DNA of 64,000 nucleotides, from assembly GCF_900156375.1 (NCBI RefSeq), contig NZ_FTNK01000006.1, positions 62,001 through 126,000 of the forward strand, given 5' to 3'. Position numbers and translations under genes: made by a program. The DNA comes from Paenibacillus macquariensis (lineage in GTDB: Bacteria; Bacillota; Bacilli; Paenibacillales; Paenibacillaceae). Positions 43,696 to 51,854 of the stretch are shown piece by piece (positions within the stretch are counted from its first letter, which is position 1; the number at the start of each line of letters is the position of its first letter). The notes under the pieces were generated by a model. The model saw nothing but the letters and a program-made list of their open reading frames with translations, was not told the DNA's origin and ran no database searches.

Positions 43696-45864
43696 ATGAA
43701 TAAAGGACGTGTCACGATTCCAACCGATCTAGATGTGATTTCTCAAACGAAAGAAGTAATGAAGCGTTGGGGTGCGGACGCTGTACGTGATTGCGATGGC
43801 ACAGACTTTCCCGAAGAGCTACGGGATATCGATGCCAAGGTGTATTCCACTTACTATACCACGCGTAAAGAAAACGGTTGGGCGCAAGCAAATCCCGATG
43901 AGATCCAGCAAATGTACCTCATGACACCTTTCTATACAGCTGTTCAATCTAGCCTTTCAATCCCTCTGATGAAGGGACTTTATCTGGATATGTTGAAGGT
44001 CAATAGCGAGGACAATATCAAACACTTCTGGGAAGTCATCGACCGTACCACAGGCGCGGTCGTATCGACTGATCAATGGAACTATAATGAAGAAACGGGT
44101 AGTGTAGATATTCATACAACACCATTCCATGATTATACCGTTAGTTTTCTAGCTTTTATTATGTGGGATCCAGTACATATGTATAATTCAGTCACGAATG
44201 GTTGGGACGACGTTGAACCTCAGATGACCTTTGATGTTCGTCAACCCAAAACACGTGAGTTCACGATGCAACGTCTACGTCAATTTATCGAAGAACATCC
44301 CTATGTCAATGTCATTCGCTTTACTACCTTCTTCCACCAGTTCACACTCATCTTCGATGAGCTCGCACGTGAGAAGTATGTTGATTGGTATGGATATTCA
44401 GCTTCCGTTAGTCCTTATATTCTTGAGCAATTTGAACAAGAGGTTGGCTATCCGTTCAGAGCGGAATACATCATTGATCAGGGATACTATAATAACAACT
44501 ATCGTATACCGACCAAGGAGTTCCAAGACTTTCAGGCATTCCAACGGCGCGAGGTTGCCAAACTTGCCAAAGAATTAGTCGATATTACACATGAATATGG
44601 GAAGGAAGCCATGATGTTCCTAGGTGATCATTGGATTGGTACCGAGCCCTTTATGGAAGAATTCTCAACCATTGGGGTAGATGCCGTCGTTGGTAGTGTA
44701 GGCAATGGTTCCACACTTCGACTGATCAGTGATATACCAGGAGTGAAATATACCGAAGGACGTTTCTTACCCTATTTCTTCCCTGATACATTCTATGAGG
44801 GTGGAGATCCTGTACGCGAAGCCAAAGTTAACTGGGTTACTGCAAGACGTGCGATCCTCCGCAAGCCAATAGACCGAATTGGGTATGGGGGATATCTGAA
44901 GCTAGCACTAGAATTTCCAGATTTCATGGAATACATTGAAAGTGTATGTGACGAATTCCGTACGCTGTACGATAATGTACAAGGAACAACTCCATATTGC
45001 GTTAAAACTGTTGCCGTACTCAACTGCTGGGGTAAAATGCGTGCATGGGGTAATCACATGGTCCATCATGCTCTCTATCAGAAGCAGAATTACAGCTATG
45101 CAGGCATCATCGAGACGCTATCAGGTGCACCATTTGATGTCAAATTTATCAGCTTTGAAGATATAAAGAATGATCCCTCCATCCTTAAAGGCATTGATGT
45201 CATCTTGAATGTAGGGGATGGCGATACCGCTTATACCGGAGGTGATTGGTGGCTGGATACAGACATCATAACCGCCGTGAAGAAATTTGTTCACGACGGT
45301 GGTGGATTCATCGGCGTAGGCGAACCCGCAGCTCATCAAGCCAACGGAAGGTATTTCCAACTTTCAAATATTCTTGGTGTAGAGCAAGAACGAGGTTTCA
45401 CCCTCGGTTATGATAAATATAACTGGGAAGAGCAGGATCACTTTATTACTGAAGACTGCGCTATAGATGCTGACGGAAATAAGATAATCGATTTTGGTGA
45501 AGGTAAGAAAAATATATTCGCTCACGAAGGAACCACTATCCTACGTCAGATTGATAAAGAAGTGCAACTTGCAGTGAATCCATTTGGTAGTGGACGTACA
45601 GTCTATATCAGTGGACTCCCTTATAGCTTTGAGAACAGTCGACTTCTCTACCGTGCGATCCTCTGGAGCGCTAACAGCGATCATGAGCTTCATCGATGGT
45701 TCAGCGACAACTACAATATCGAAGTCCATGCTTATGTCAAGAATGGCAAATACTGCGTTGTCAACAACACGTATGAACCACAAGAAACCGTCGTCTATCG
45801 TGGTGATGGCTCTCGCTTCTCACTCAAGATGGAAGCCAATGAGATCAAGTGGTATGAAATTTAA
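43696..45864 (+). CDS. GH112 beta-galactoside phosphorylase (lacto-N-biose/galacto-N-biose type)
   Basis: A 722-aa cytoplasmic phosphorylase of GH112, whose members split beta-1,3-galactosyl-N-acetylhexosamines, or galactosyl-rhamnose, with phosphate to give galactose-1-phosphate. Family marks are KGRVTIPTDLD at the start, RWGADAVRDCDGTDFP (24-39), WGYSASVSPYILEQFE-type substrate region and the late glutamine-amidotransferase-like part (VIGVGEPAAHQANG). Which sugar it takes cannot be decided by eye. It ends the ABC operon, so it splits the imported disaccharide. No NahK kinase, GalT or GalE is adjacent. GGAGAATTACTGTAC precedes ATG 43696. Confidence 0.91.
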   Translation: MNKGRVTIPTDLDVISQTKEVMKRWGADAVRDCDGTDFPEELRDIDAKVYSTYYTTRKENGWAQANPDEIQQMYLMTPFYTAVQSSLSIPLMKGLYLDMLKVNSEDNIKHFWEVIDRTTGAVVSTDQWNYNEETGSVDIHTTPFHDYTVSFLAFIMWDPVHMYNSVTNGWDDVEPQMTFDVRQPKTREFTMQRLRQFIEEHPYVNVIRFTTFFHQFTLIFDELAREKYVDWYGYSASVSPYILEQFEQEVGYPFRAEYIIDQGYYNNNYRIPTKEFQDFQAFQRREVAKLAKELVDITHEYGKEAMMFLGDHWIGTEPFMEEFSTIGVDAVVGSVGNGSTLRLISDIPGVKYTEGRFLPYFFPDTFYEGGDPVREAKVNWVTARRAILRKPIDRIGYGGYLKLALEFPDFMEYIESVCDEFRTLYDNVQGTTPYCVKTVAVLNCWGKMRAWGNHMVHHALYQKQNYSYAGIIETLSGAPFDVKFISFEDIKNDPSILKGIDVILNVGDGDTAYTGGDWWLDTDIITAVKKFVHDGGGFIGVGEPAAHQANGRYFQLSNILGVEQERGFTLGYDKYNWEEQDHFITEDCAIDADGNKIIDFGEGKKNIFAHEGTTILRQIDKEVQLAVNPFGSGRTVYISGLPYSFENSRLLYRAILWSANSDHELHRWFSDNYNIEVHAYVKNGKYCVVNNTYEPQETVVYRGDGSRFSLKMEANEIKWYEI

Positions 45865-45896
45865 GACTCAATAGCTACCATGCTGAGCGCACGACA

Positions 45897-45937
45897 TAAA
45901 AAGAGTATCATCCTAAAACAAGGATGATACTCTTTTG
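45897..45937. terminator. Bidirectional terminator between GH112 and SDR genes
   Basis: AAAAAGAGTATCATCCT pairs with AGGATGATACTCTTTT over an AAAAC loop; it ends both convergent genes. Confidence 0.88.
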
Positions 45938-45953
45938 TATTTTAAATACATGA

Positions 45954-46757
45954 TCACAATAGTGATTCTGCACCATCAATGATAATTTCTGCTCCGGTGA
46001 TATGACTCGCTTCTTTGGAAGCTAGGAAACTTACTAGATCAGCGACTTGCCTTGGATCACCTGGACCGTCTGCTAAGGGCTGACTTCCTTCCGGAAATTC
46101 CACTGGAATGACGATATCCTTTAGCTTTTCTGTTTTTTCCGTACTTTGATCGATATTCGTTGAGATCGCACCTGGACAAATAACGTTCACACGTATCTTA
46201 TAGCGAGCAAGTTCTAATGCAGCCATTTTGGCAAAAGCGACCTGCCCTCCCTTCGAAGTACTGTATGCAGACATCCCAAAATTAGAGTACGTTCGGTTAC
46301 CATTGATAGAGCTGGTAATAATAACGCTACCTCCATTTTTTTTGAGGTGCGGGATCGAATATTTCAACGTTAAAAAGGTTCCGTTCAGATTGACACTTAG
46401 CGTCTGCTGCCAATCTTCGAACTCCATCTCTTCAATTGGAGACAAAACGCCATTAATTCCTGCATTAGCAAACACAATATCAACGCCACCGAATATTTCG
46501 ACCGTCTCAAGTACCGCCCTCTCTACTCGCTCCGCATTCGATGTATCCACATCAAAAGCTCTGGCTGCTCCCTCACGTATGCGATTAATTTCTACTTCCG
46601 TTTCTGAAGTACGATCGTTTAGAAGATCGAATAAGGCCACATTGGCTCCTTGCTGCGCCAATTTAATCGCAGATGCTTTGCCGATCCCGGAACCTGCACC
46701 TGTTACAATTGCTGTTTGTCCTTCAAACCGTTTCGTATTTATGTGTTCTTCGCTCAT
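45954..46757 (-). CDS. SDR-family oxidoreductase
   Basis: A 267-aa NAD(P)-dependent short-chain dehydrogenase. TGAGSGIGKA (20-29) binds the cofactor, FANAGING is the NAG motif, the catalytic Ser is in VIITSSING, and YSTSKGG supplies Tyr and Lys. The C-terminal FLASKEASHITGAEIIIDGAESLL is standard for 3-oxoacyl-ACP-reductase-like or sugar-alcohol SDRs. The Asp after beta2 (LFDLLND) favours NAD over NADP. Substrate is unknown. AAGGAGAG precedes ATG 46757. It is a single gene convergent with the GH112 operon. Confidence 0.9.
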   Translation of the reverse strand: MSEEHINTKRFEGQTAIVTGAGSGIGKASAIKLAQQGANVALFDLLNDRTSETEVEINRIREGAARAFDVDTSNAERVERAVLETVEIFGGVDIVFANAGINGVLSPIEEMEFEDWQQTLSVNLNGTFLTLKYSIPHLKKNGGSVIITSSINGNRTYSNFGMSAYSTSKGGQVAFAKMAALELARYKIRVNVICPGAISTNIDQSTEKTEKLKDIVIPVEFPEGSQPLADGPGDPRQVADLVSFLASKEASHITGAEIIIDGAESLL

Positions 46758-46852
46758 AAGACCTCTCCTTTTGGTGTACTTGTAATTCAGATTACCCCAA
46801 AAGGATGGTTACTTAATCACTAACCTAAAGAAAAAAATCAGATTACATATAA

Positions 46853-46892
46853 AAAGAACGCACACCCTTTTCTACAAAAAGGATGTACGTCT
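46853..46892 (-). terminator. Terminator after the PP2C-like operon
   Basis: AAGACGTACATCCTTTTT pairs imperfectly with AAAAGGGTGTGCGTTCTT in the leftward direction; followed by a T tract. Placed just past the last gene. Confidence 0.6.
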
Positions 46893-46896
46893 TCTA

Positions 46897-47643
46897 TTAC
46901 CATTCAAATTCCAAGAAAGCTGCATCTTCGATTAAACCATCCGTATGCGGTGCGTCAAACAAAATCTGAATCTGTTCATCAGGTAGTCGTTCATCAATAG
47001 GATCTAAATCCCGGAGACCATCAGTATGAAGCTGCAGTCTCATCGGCATGCCATACTCCAGACGACTTTGATAAACATGCGGCTCTCCACCCAGTGGTCC
47101 TTCAGAAATCGACCAACGTTCTTCCGCACGCATCGTTCCCTTAAAGAACTGACTTACTTCAACGCCATTTCTCCAGAATCTTAGACGAGAATCGCCCTGC
47201 CATGCCATCCATATTCGCCCGATAGGATTTTCAAGCGTAGGTAGCTCCAGCCGCCCACATATGTACATTGTATCTGAGGAAATGGGGTTCTGTAACTCCT
47301 TCATTGCCACAACCGGTAGATACTCCATATAGGACAGAAACTCTTTAGACGACCAGTCTATGGTCGAATCTAGCCAGTCCAACAACGTATTACCTAAATA
47401 CCTTGTAGTGGAACTTCCTTGGTTACTTTCACCTACCCCATCACATATAACAAAGTTACATCTATCCCCTTTAATATGTACACTTAGGAAGTCTTGAGCA
47501 GATCCACCTTGCAAAGCCGTCTTCTTTGCTCTTCCATAACCATACCTGCATGTCATCTGTCCTTGATACGTTGAGACCTTTTGCTCTTCATTCTGAGAAC
47601 TTATGTAATGAAACAATTCCACAACTTCAGTGTTAATGATCAT
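46897..47643 (-). CDS. PP2C-like phosphatase-domain protein
   Basis: A 248-aa soluble protein with the PP2C motif order: FVICDGVGES (first Asp-Gly), a WQGDSRLRFW strand (GDSR), LQLHTDGLRD (TDGL) and EDAAFLEFEW (end Asp pair, here ED). The metal-binding set is partly altered, so activity is uncertain. ATG 47643 is chosen because AGGAGGTGATT lies directly before it; a GTG six nt further up lies inside that site. It overlaps the upstream 128-aa gene by 11 nt. PP2C-like proteins occur with FHA or kinase-like parts in type VII secretion loci of Bacillota, but no WXG100 gene is adjacent. Confidence 0.72.
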   Translation of the reverse strand: MIINTEVVELFHYISSQNEEQKVSTYQGQMTCRYGYGRAKKTALQGGSAQDFLSVHIKGDRCNFVICDGVGESNQGSSTTRYLGNTLLDWLDSTIDWSSKEFLSYMEYLPVVAMKELQNPISSDTMYICGRLELPTLENPIGRIWMAWQGDSRLRFWRNGVEVSQFFKGTMRAEERWSISEGPLGGEPHVYQSRLEYGMPMRLQLHTDGLRDLDPIDERLPDEQIQILFDAPHTDGLIEDAAFLEFEW

Positions 47644-48019
47644 AATCACCTCCTATAGGTGAAGACTGCTTAGCTACTAGTGATTCAGGGTCTACAAAAG
47701 TCCAAATCTGTGATTTCAATGCTGCTGCATTAAGTATAGTTCGATTCTGATCAACAAGCGTAAGCGTTCGCTCTTCTCCATCAGATCGCTCTGATCTCAT
47801 CTCTTTCACTTCTCCAGTCATCCATGTCACTACAGAGAGAGGATTAGAACTCACCCTATGTTCATCACCATATCCCGATAGAATATGAGAACTCTCAAGG
47901 TCGAAAGATTCTGAATCTTGTTGTTCAATAGGTAGCGTAATCTGATGAATTTGTTCCACACTTTGTTGTATTGGAACACTTACTGTCCGAAGAGCACTCG
48001 ATTGAATGGTTATATCCAT
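47633..48019 (-). CDS. Unrecognised 128-aa protein in the PP2C-like operon
   Basis: A soluble acidic protein, without signal peptide or membrane segment, rich in Ser/Gln/Glu (EQQDSESFDLESSH) with a short strand-rich C-terminal part (LTLVDQNRTILNAAALKSQIWTFVDPES). ATG 48019 has GAGGTG about 13 nt upstream. It overlaps the PP2C-like gene and is 23 bp after the 273-aa gene, so the three are one operon. No family is recognised. Confidence 0.62.
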   Translation of the reverse strand: MDITIQSSALRTVSVPIQQSVEQIHQITLPIEQQDSESFDLESSHILSGYGDEHRVSSNPLSVVTWMTGEVKEMRSERSDGEERTLTLVDQNRTILNAAALKSQIWTFVDPESLVAKQSSPIGGDYDH

Positions 48020-48042
48020 GGATTATTGATTTTCACCTCACA

Positions 48043-48864
48043 TCAGGATTGTGAAGACTCCTTCAACCACATTAGTAACATATTTTGAAATTTTTTCTTA
48101 TTCGTTGGACTAGCTACAAGCCAGTCCTGGTCACTTTTTATACTTTGGCGAACCAGCCAGTTTACCGAACCATTCATTAAAAATGCGGCTTGCTGTGTCT
48201 CCCATGTATGTCCTGTCCATATCGAGAGATGGAATTCACCTTCACCCGAACGAAATTTCAAACATTTTGCCAGCAAGATCGAACCTTCTATATCATCCGT
48301 TACTTCAGCAAACTTACGACTTAATATATCAACATCAAGGGCATGAGATTCCTCATATAATCCATTGAAATGTTGCTGGGAGAAGAATAATGCAGGCATG
48401 TCGGTATAAGAACCATCTTGCATATCTATCTCGTCCATTATCCTTGAACAAGCTTCTTCAATCGTCCCTAGATCGTCCAACCTATAACTTGCCGTAAGTT
48501 CATTACCTTTAGTTACGCGTACCACCTGTTCATTCGTAACATGAAGGTAACTTTCGCATGTCTTGCCATAAACACTATATTTGATCCAACAAGCCCGCTC
48601 AGCTAAACAAGCAATAGCAACCCTCGAGAATACAGCAGGTGGCATAGACAGCTGAACCTCATTCTTTTCCCTAATTAAATAACCCTTTTCAAGTAATATA
48701 GTTTTGGTCTTATGCCATTCACAAGCAATTTCTTCTGCCAACTGTCCTTGAAAGGGATCTTCAACACCAAGAAAATGGTCTGAGCCCAATATCCCTGCTA
48801 GAAAAAAAAACTCCTTATTATCTAGTATAATTGAGTCTTGCTTAGAAGCATGAGTTGAGAACAT
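48043..48864 (-). CDS. Unrecognised 273-aa protein, possibly an EspG-like secretion chaperone
   Basis: A soluble protein starting MFSTHASKQDS; ATG 48864 has AAAGGAGG 7 nt upstream, which rules out the longer frame. It has a helical N-terminal part (EFFFLAGILGSDHFLG, TKTILLEKGYLIREKNEVQLS), a central strand-rich part and an end of helices (NKKKFQNMLLMWLKES). The overall plan (D...EFxFLAxxLG, then short beta strands) recalls mycobacterial EspG-type secretion chaperones, but that is a weak resemblance. It is the first gene of the three-gene operon with the PP2C-like protein. Confidence 0.65.
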   Translation of the reverse strand: MFSTHASKQDSIILDNKEFFFLAGILGSDHFLGVEDPFQGQLAEEIACEWHKTKTILLEKGYLIREKNEVQLSMPPAVFSRVAIACLAERACWIKYSVYGKTCESYLHVTNEQVVRVTKGNELTASYRLDDLGTIEEACSRIMDEIDMQDGSYTDMPALFFSQQHFNGLYEESHALDVDILSRKFAEVTDDIEGSILLAKCLKFRSGEGEFHLSIWTGHTWETQQAAFLMNGSVNWLVRQSIKSDQDWLVASPTNKKKFQNMLLMWLKESSQS

Positions 48865-49527
48865 TATGAGCCTCCTTTCCAAAAACCACAACATGCCATA
48901 TGTCGCTAATTTTTTAACACTTTTCATAGTGTTTCAAAGCTCTCCATACGAAATTGCGGCTTTATCCCTATTAGAATCTCCAATACATAGTAATCTTGAC
49001 CCTTTGAAAGATAGACACTCTATTAAACTTCTCATTGATTCCATAAAAGTTTCAAAAAAAGTAGTTATTAGTGGTCTTCCTAGGTCGAACGCATCATGAC
49101 GATTATTGATATATGGAACATAATGGTATTACCTATTACCATTCTAGTATTATCACAGTCAATAAAAATACATTCTTACAATATTGGCTTATTCGAGTTG
49201 ATATTCCCCACCACACAAGCTACTTCATCATGATGATGTCGTGAACTTTCTACATTTAAATGTAACATCCATCTAAAAGCCAGTCAATTTGCCTCATTGT
49301 ATTCATAAAAACTATTACATAATACAATAATCACAGCTATTTATTACACATAAAATGGTTATAAAGGCTTTTCATAACTGCATCTAATTTCATTCTTTGG
49401 ATTTCGTTCACAACTTGGACTAACTCTAGTATTCTTTTAATTATTTAGCTGTTTATAATCTTCTTTTAAGGTGATTTTAAGAAAAAATCAATAGAATTAG
49501 GTTTATGAAAGGAATAGGGTGATTTCA
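48865..49527. other. AT-rich intergenic region
   Basis: About 660 bp with no supported gene. It must contain the leftward promoter of the PP2C-like operon and a rightward one for the 79-aa gene. AATGGTA...TACCATT (49122-49143) is an imperfect palindrome of possible regulatory interest. Confidence 0.45.
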
Positions 49528-49767
49528 ATGACCATGTTAATCAACTTTCAAAACAAATTAGTACCCGTGTATTTTAGCACAGAGAATAAACAGCCTGTCC
49601 AAAAAACGTTAAGACTACTTAGTCATACACTTGAACTTAAAATTCAAAATGGCAAAAGAGCATTAAAAAAATGCCTGGACTCTCTTATAAGCATCGAAAT
49701 CGTAGGTTCAGAAGCTATTCTACACAGCAAGAGCGAGGACGATTCATTAGCTTTATCCCTTTATTAG
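49528..49767 (+). CDS. Unrecognised 79-aa protein
   Basis: ATG 49528 (or GTG 49519) has AGGGTGATTTC upstream. The protein begins MTMLINFQNKLVPVYF, has a basic stretch (KIQNGKRALKKC) and an acidic Ser-rich end. No signal peptide or membrane helix is seen. It stands between an AT-rich gap and a large terminator, as a single gene. No family is recognised. Confidence 0.5.
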   Translation: MTMLINFQNKLVPVYFSTENKQPVQKTLRLLSHTLELKIQNGKRALKKCLDSLISIEIVGSEAILHSKSEDDSLALSLY

Positions 49768-49795
49768 ACTTGATTGCTATGAATCGAACACAACA

Positions 49796-49860
49796 ATACC
49801 CACAATAGTAAAGGCACTTTCCATTGAGTTGGGAGGTGTCTTTTACTATTGTGGGTATTT
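49796..49860 (+). terminator. Long stem-loop after the 79-aa gene
   Basis: AATACCCACAATAGTAAA pairs with TTTTACTATTGTGGGTATTT, with an inner GCAC/GTGT stem and a loop of about 20 nt; T-rich end. Confidence 0.75.
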
Positions 49861-49897
49861 CCATTTTCCACTAATTGTATTATCCCATTCCGGTATG

Positions 49898-49926
49898 TTG
49901 CATTAATCAGTACCACCTATTATACT
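49898..49926 (+). promoter_or_regulatory. Promoter and repeated AATCAGTAC motif of the PadR operon
   Basis: -35 TTGCAT (49898-49903), 17-nt spacer and -10 TATACT (49921-49926). AATCAGTAC occurs in the spacer (49905-49913) and again after the start of transcription (49949-49957), 44 bp apart or about four helical turns. Confidence 0.65.
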
Positions 49927-50009
49927 GTACTTATCATTAGTGTTTAATAATCAGTACTGCATACACAATACTACTACTTCATCACCATACAGAATAGAGG
50001 TCACCTACC

Positions 50010-50339
50010 ATGGATGTAAGTGTACAATTTAAAAAAGGAGTATTAGAACTATGCGTACTCGTCCTTATTCAACGTAAAGATCAATATGGCTACGAGCTTG
50101 CACAGTCTATCTCTAAGCATATTGAAGTGGCTGAGGGTGCCCTTTATCCTCTACTACGCAGATTAGTGAACGACAACTATTGCACAACTTATTTACAAGA
50201 ATCCACTGAGGGTCCCCCTCGCAAATATTACCGAATTACGCCTCATGGTAAAACCTACTTAACTAACATCGTCTTTGAATGGAAGGACTTTGTTACGAAT
50301 GTGTCCAATCTAATTGAGGAAGGAAACGAGTATGAATAA
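50010..50339 (+). CDS. PadR-family transcriptional regulator
   Basis: A 109-aa winged-helix repressor: ELCVLVLIQRKDQYGYELAQSISKHIEVAEGALYPLLRRL is the PadR helix-turn-helix and YYRITPHGKTYL the wing. It opens the padR-DUF1700-DUF4097 operon, overlapping the next gene by 8 nt. Such operons answer to envelope stress or antimicrobial peptides in related bacteria. GAGGTCACCTACC precedes ATG 50010. Regulation of its own operon through the AATCAGTAC repeats is inferred. Confidence 0.92.
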   Translation: MDVSVQFKKGVLELCVLVLIQRKDQYGYELAQSISKHIEVAEGALYPLLRRLVNDNYCTTYLQESTEGPPRKYYRITPHGKTYLTNIVFEWKDFVTNVSNLIEEGNEYE

Positions 50340-50889
50340 AAAACAATATTTATCGATATTGCAAACCCATCTTACCTCCATTTCAGAAGTGGAGAGAAAA
50401 GAATTACTCACTGACTACGAATCCCATTTCACCTATGGTATGCACAATGGGAAGACTGAAGAGCAAATTGCACATGAGCTTGGAGACCCTTTCGAATTAG
50501 TAAGAGAAATTGTTGGAGATCGATTTACGATACAAGACCCCTATGTGAATACAAAGAAAACGGTATCTATCCCTCGCAACATTTTTATCTATATAGGTCT
50601 CTTCTTCATTAATATTGTTATCGCCCCGTTAATGATTGGACTCTGGTCTGGATGGATAGGTCTATGTGCTGGAACATTGGGAGCTCTACTCAGTCCCCTT
50701 CTGCTTATTCCTGAATACATCATTAATCATACCTTTTCCATGGCGAAGTTATTTGCATCTATAGCGGGAATAGGGATAGGTCTATGGTTACTTATAGCCG
50801 TCATGTTTACTTATAAAGGGCTATTAAATATGAGTAAATCTTACCTTAAATGGAATATGAACGTTAGTAGAAAGGGGATTTCAAAATGA
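50332..50889 (+). CDS. DUF1700 (HAAS) membrane protein
   Basis: A 185-aa protein with a cytoplasmic HAAS helical domain (1-65; KKQYLSILQTHLTSISEVERKELLTDY, EEQIAHELGDPFELVREIV) and three to four membrane helices (about 80-170). HAAS domains couple a sensor protein and regulator in padR operons. ATG 50332 (with GGAAGGAAACGAG upstream) overlaps padR by 8 nt; the longer frame from 50314 is not needed. It overlaps the next gene by 4 nt. Confidence 0.9.
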   Translation: MNKKQYLSILQTHLTSISEVERKELLTDYESHFTYGMHNGKTEEQIAHELGDPFELVREIVGDRFTIQDPYVNTKKTVSIPRNIFIYIGLFFINIVIAPLMIGLWSGWIGLCAGTLGALLSPLLLIPEYIINHTFSMAKLFASIAGIGIGLWLLIAVMFTYKGLLNMSKSYLKWNMNVSRKGISK

Positions 50890-51740
50890 ATAAAAAAATC
50901 TTCACGTTGGCGATCGTAGGTTTAATTCTAGTCATTGTAGGAATCGTAGGAATGTCTTCTAATCAATTTAACTTTGGAGATAAGCTTAAGGATTATAACA
51001 AGAAGTGGACAATAGATAACGGCACCTTAAGTCATCTCATTGTAAATAGTGAATACAACACGGATATTGAATTTATTCAAAGTACAGACGGTACACAAAG
51101 CATTGAACTAACAGGCCTTTTTGAAGATAAAGTAATCTCCCAACTGAACCAAATCCATCCTCAGAACGGAGAATTCGAAATCTCCATGGTGGATGATAGT
51201 ATCCAATTCTTTAGCATTTCATTCAAATCTCAAAAAGCAACGCTGACCGTCTCATTACCTGATCTAAATCAACTTCAAGAAGTTGGTATTCATTTCACAT
51301 CAAGTAATGGGTTCGTAACTAATATGAGTGCCAACAATATTGACATCACATCGAAATCCGGGAATTTAAACCTCAAATCCGTCTTCGCTAAACAACTAAG
51401 AATAGAGGCTAATTCCGGTAATATAACTGCTTCAGATATCCAAGGCAATGCAAACTTCTCTATTAAATCAGGAAATATGGATATTATCAATTACGCTGGA
51501 GAAGGTACGTTTAAGGCCAACTCAGGAAATATCGAATTAATACAAAAAGGAGCCTCCTCCTTAGATATTTCAGCTAAATCCGGTAATGTAACGCTAACTG
51601 CCGATCCTAATTTCAAAGGTTTCTACGATGTAAATGCCAATTCCGGTAATATTCATTCACCTGAATCGTTAAGATTATCTAAGGATTTGATTAAGGTTCG
51701 CACGAACTCCGGGGATATCAACATCACACAAAATAACTAA
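50886..51740 (+). CDS. DUF4097 beta-helix envelope protein
   Basis: A 284-aa protein with an N-terminal membrane anchor or signal (5-25) and a repeated strand pattern from about 45, with units such as ITSKSGNLNLKS, IEANSGNITAS, IKSGNMDIINY, FKANSGNIELIQ, ISAKSGNVTLTA and VNANSGNIHSP. SGN-turns in tandem are the mark of DUF4097 (LiaX/YvlB-type) solenoids. It is probably outside the membrane. As the last gene of the padR operon it may sense or resist envelope damage (inference from LiaX-like proteins). Confidence 0.9.
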   Translation: MNKKIFTLAIVGLILVIVGIVGMSSNQFNFGDKLKDYNKKWTIDNGTLSHLIVNSEYNTDIEFIQSTDGTQSIELTGLFEDKVISQLNQIHPQNGEFEISMVDDSIQFFSISFKSQKATLTVSLPDLNQLQEVGIHFTSSNGFVTNMSANNIDITSKSGNLNLKSVFAKQLRIEANSGNITASDIQGNANFSIKSGNMDIINYAGEGTFKANSGNIELIQKGASSLDISAKSGNVTLTADPNFKGFYDVNANSGNIHSPESLRLSKDLIKVRTNSGDINITQNN

Positions 51741-51766
51741 ACAGAATACAATCCATTTTTAAACTT

Positions 51767-51807
51767 TTGACAAGTGCCAAAATACCAATTAGTATAGTAC
51801 TATACTA
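51767..51807 (+). promoter_or_regulatory. azoR promoter with an 18-bp palindromic operator
   Basis: -35 TTGACA (51767-51772), 17-nt spacer and -10 TAGTAT (51790-51795). TAGTATAGTACTATACTA (51790-51807) is a perfect palindrome on the -10, of the kind bound by HxlR/DUF24-type redox repressors such as YodB. Confidence 0.75.
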
Positions 51808-51854
51808 TTCATAGTAAATAATAATTGGTTAGCAAAAAAGGAGATTCATACATC

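Noticed and set aside
46228..46785. 185-codon frame opposite the SDR gene
   Set aside because: It is the antisense shadow of a clear SDR protein with all catalytic motifs.
48866..49099. 77-codon rightward frame starting over the first gene of the PP2C-like operon
   Set aside because: No ribosome site and it overlaps the start and SD of a well-supported gene on the other strand.
49097..49234. 45-codon hydrophobic frame (MTIIDIWNIMV...) in the AT-rich gap
   Set aside because: No ribosome site and a composition expected from AT-rich noncoding DNA.
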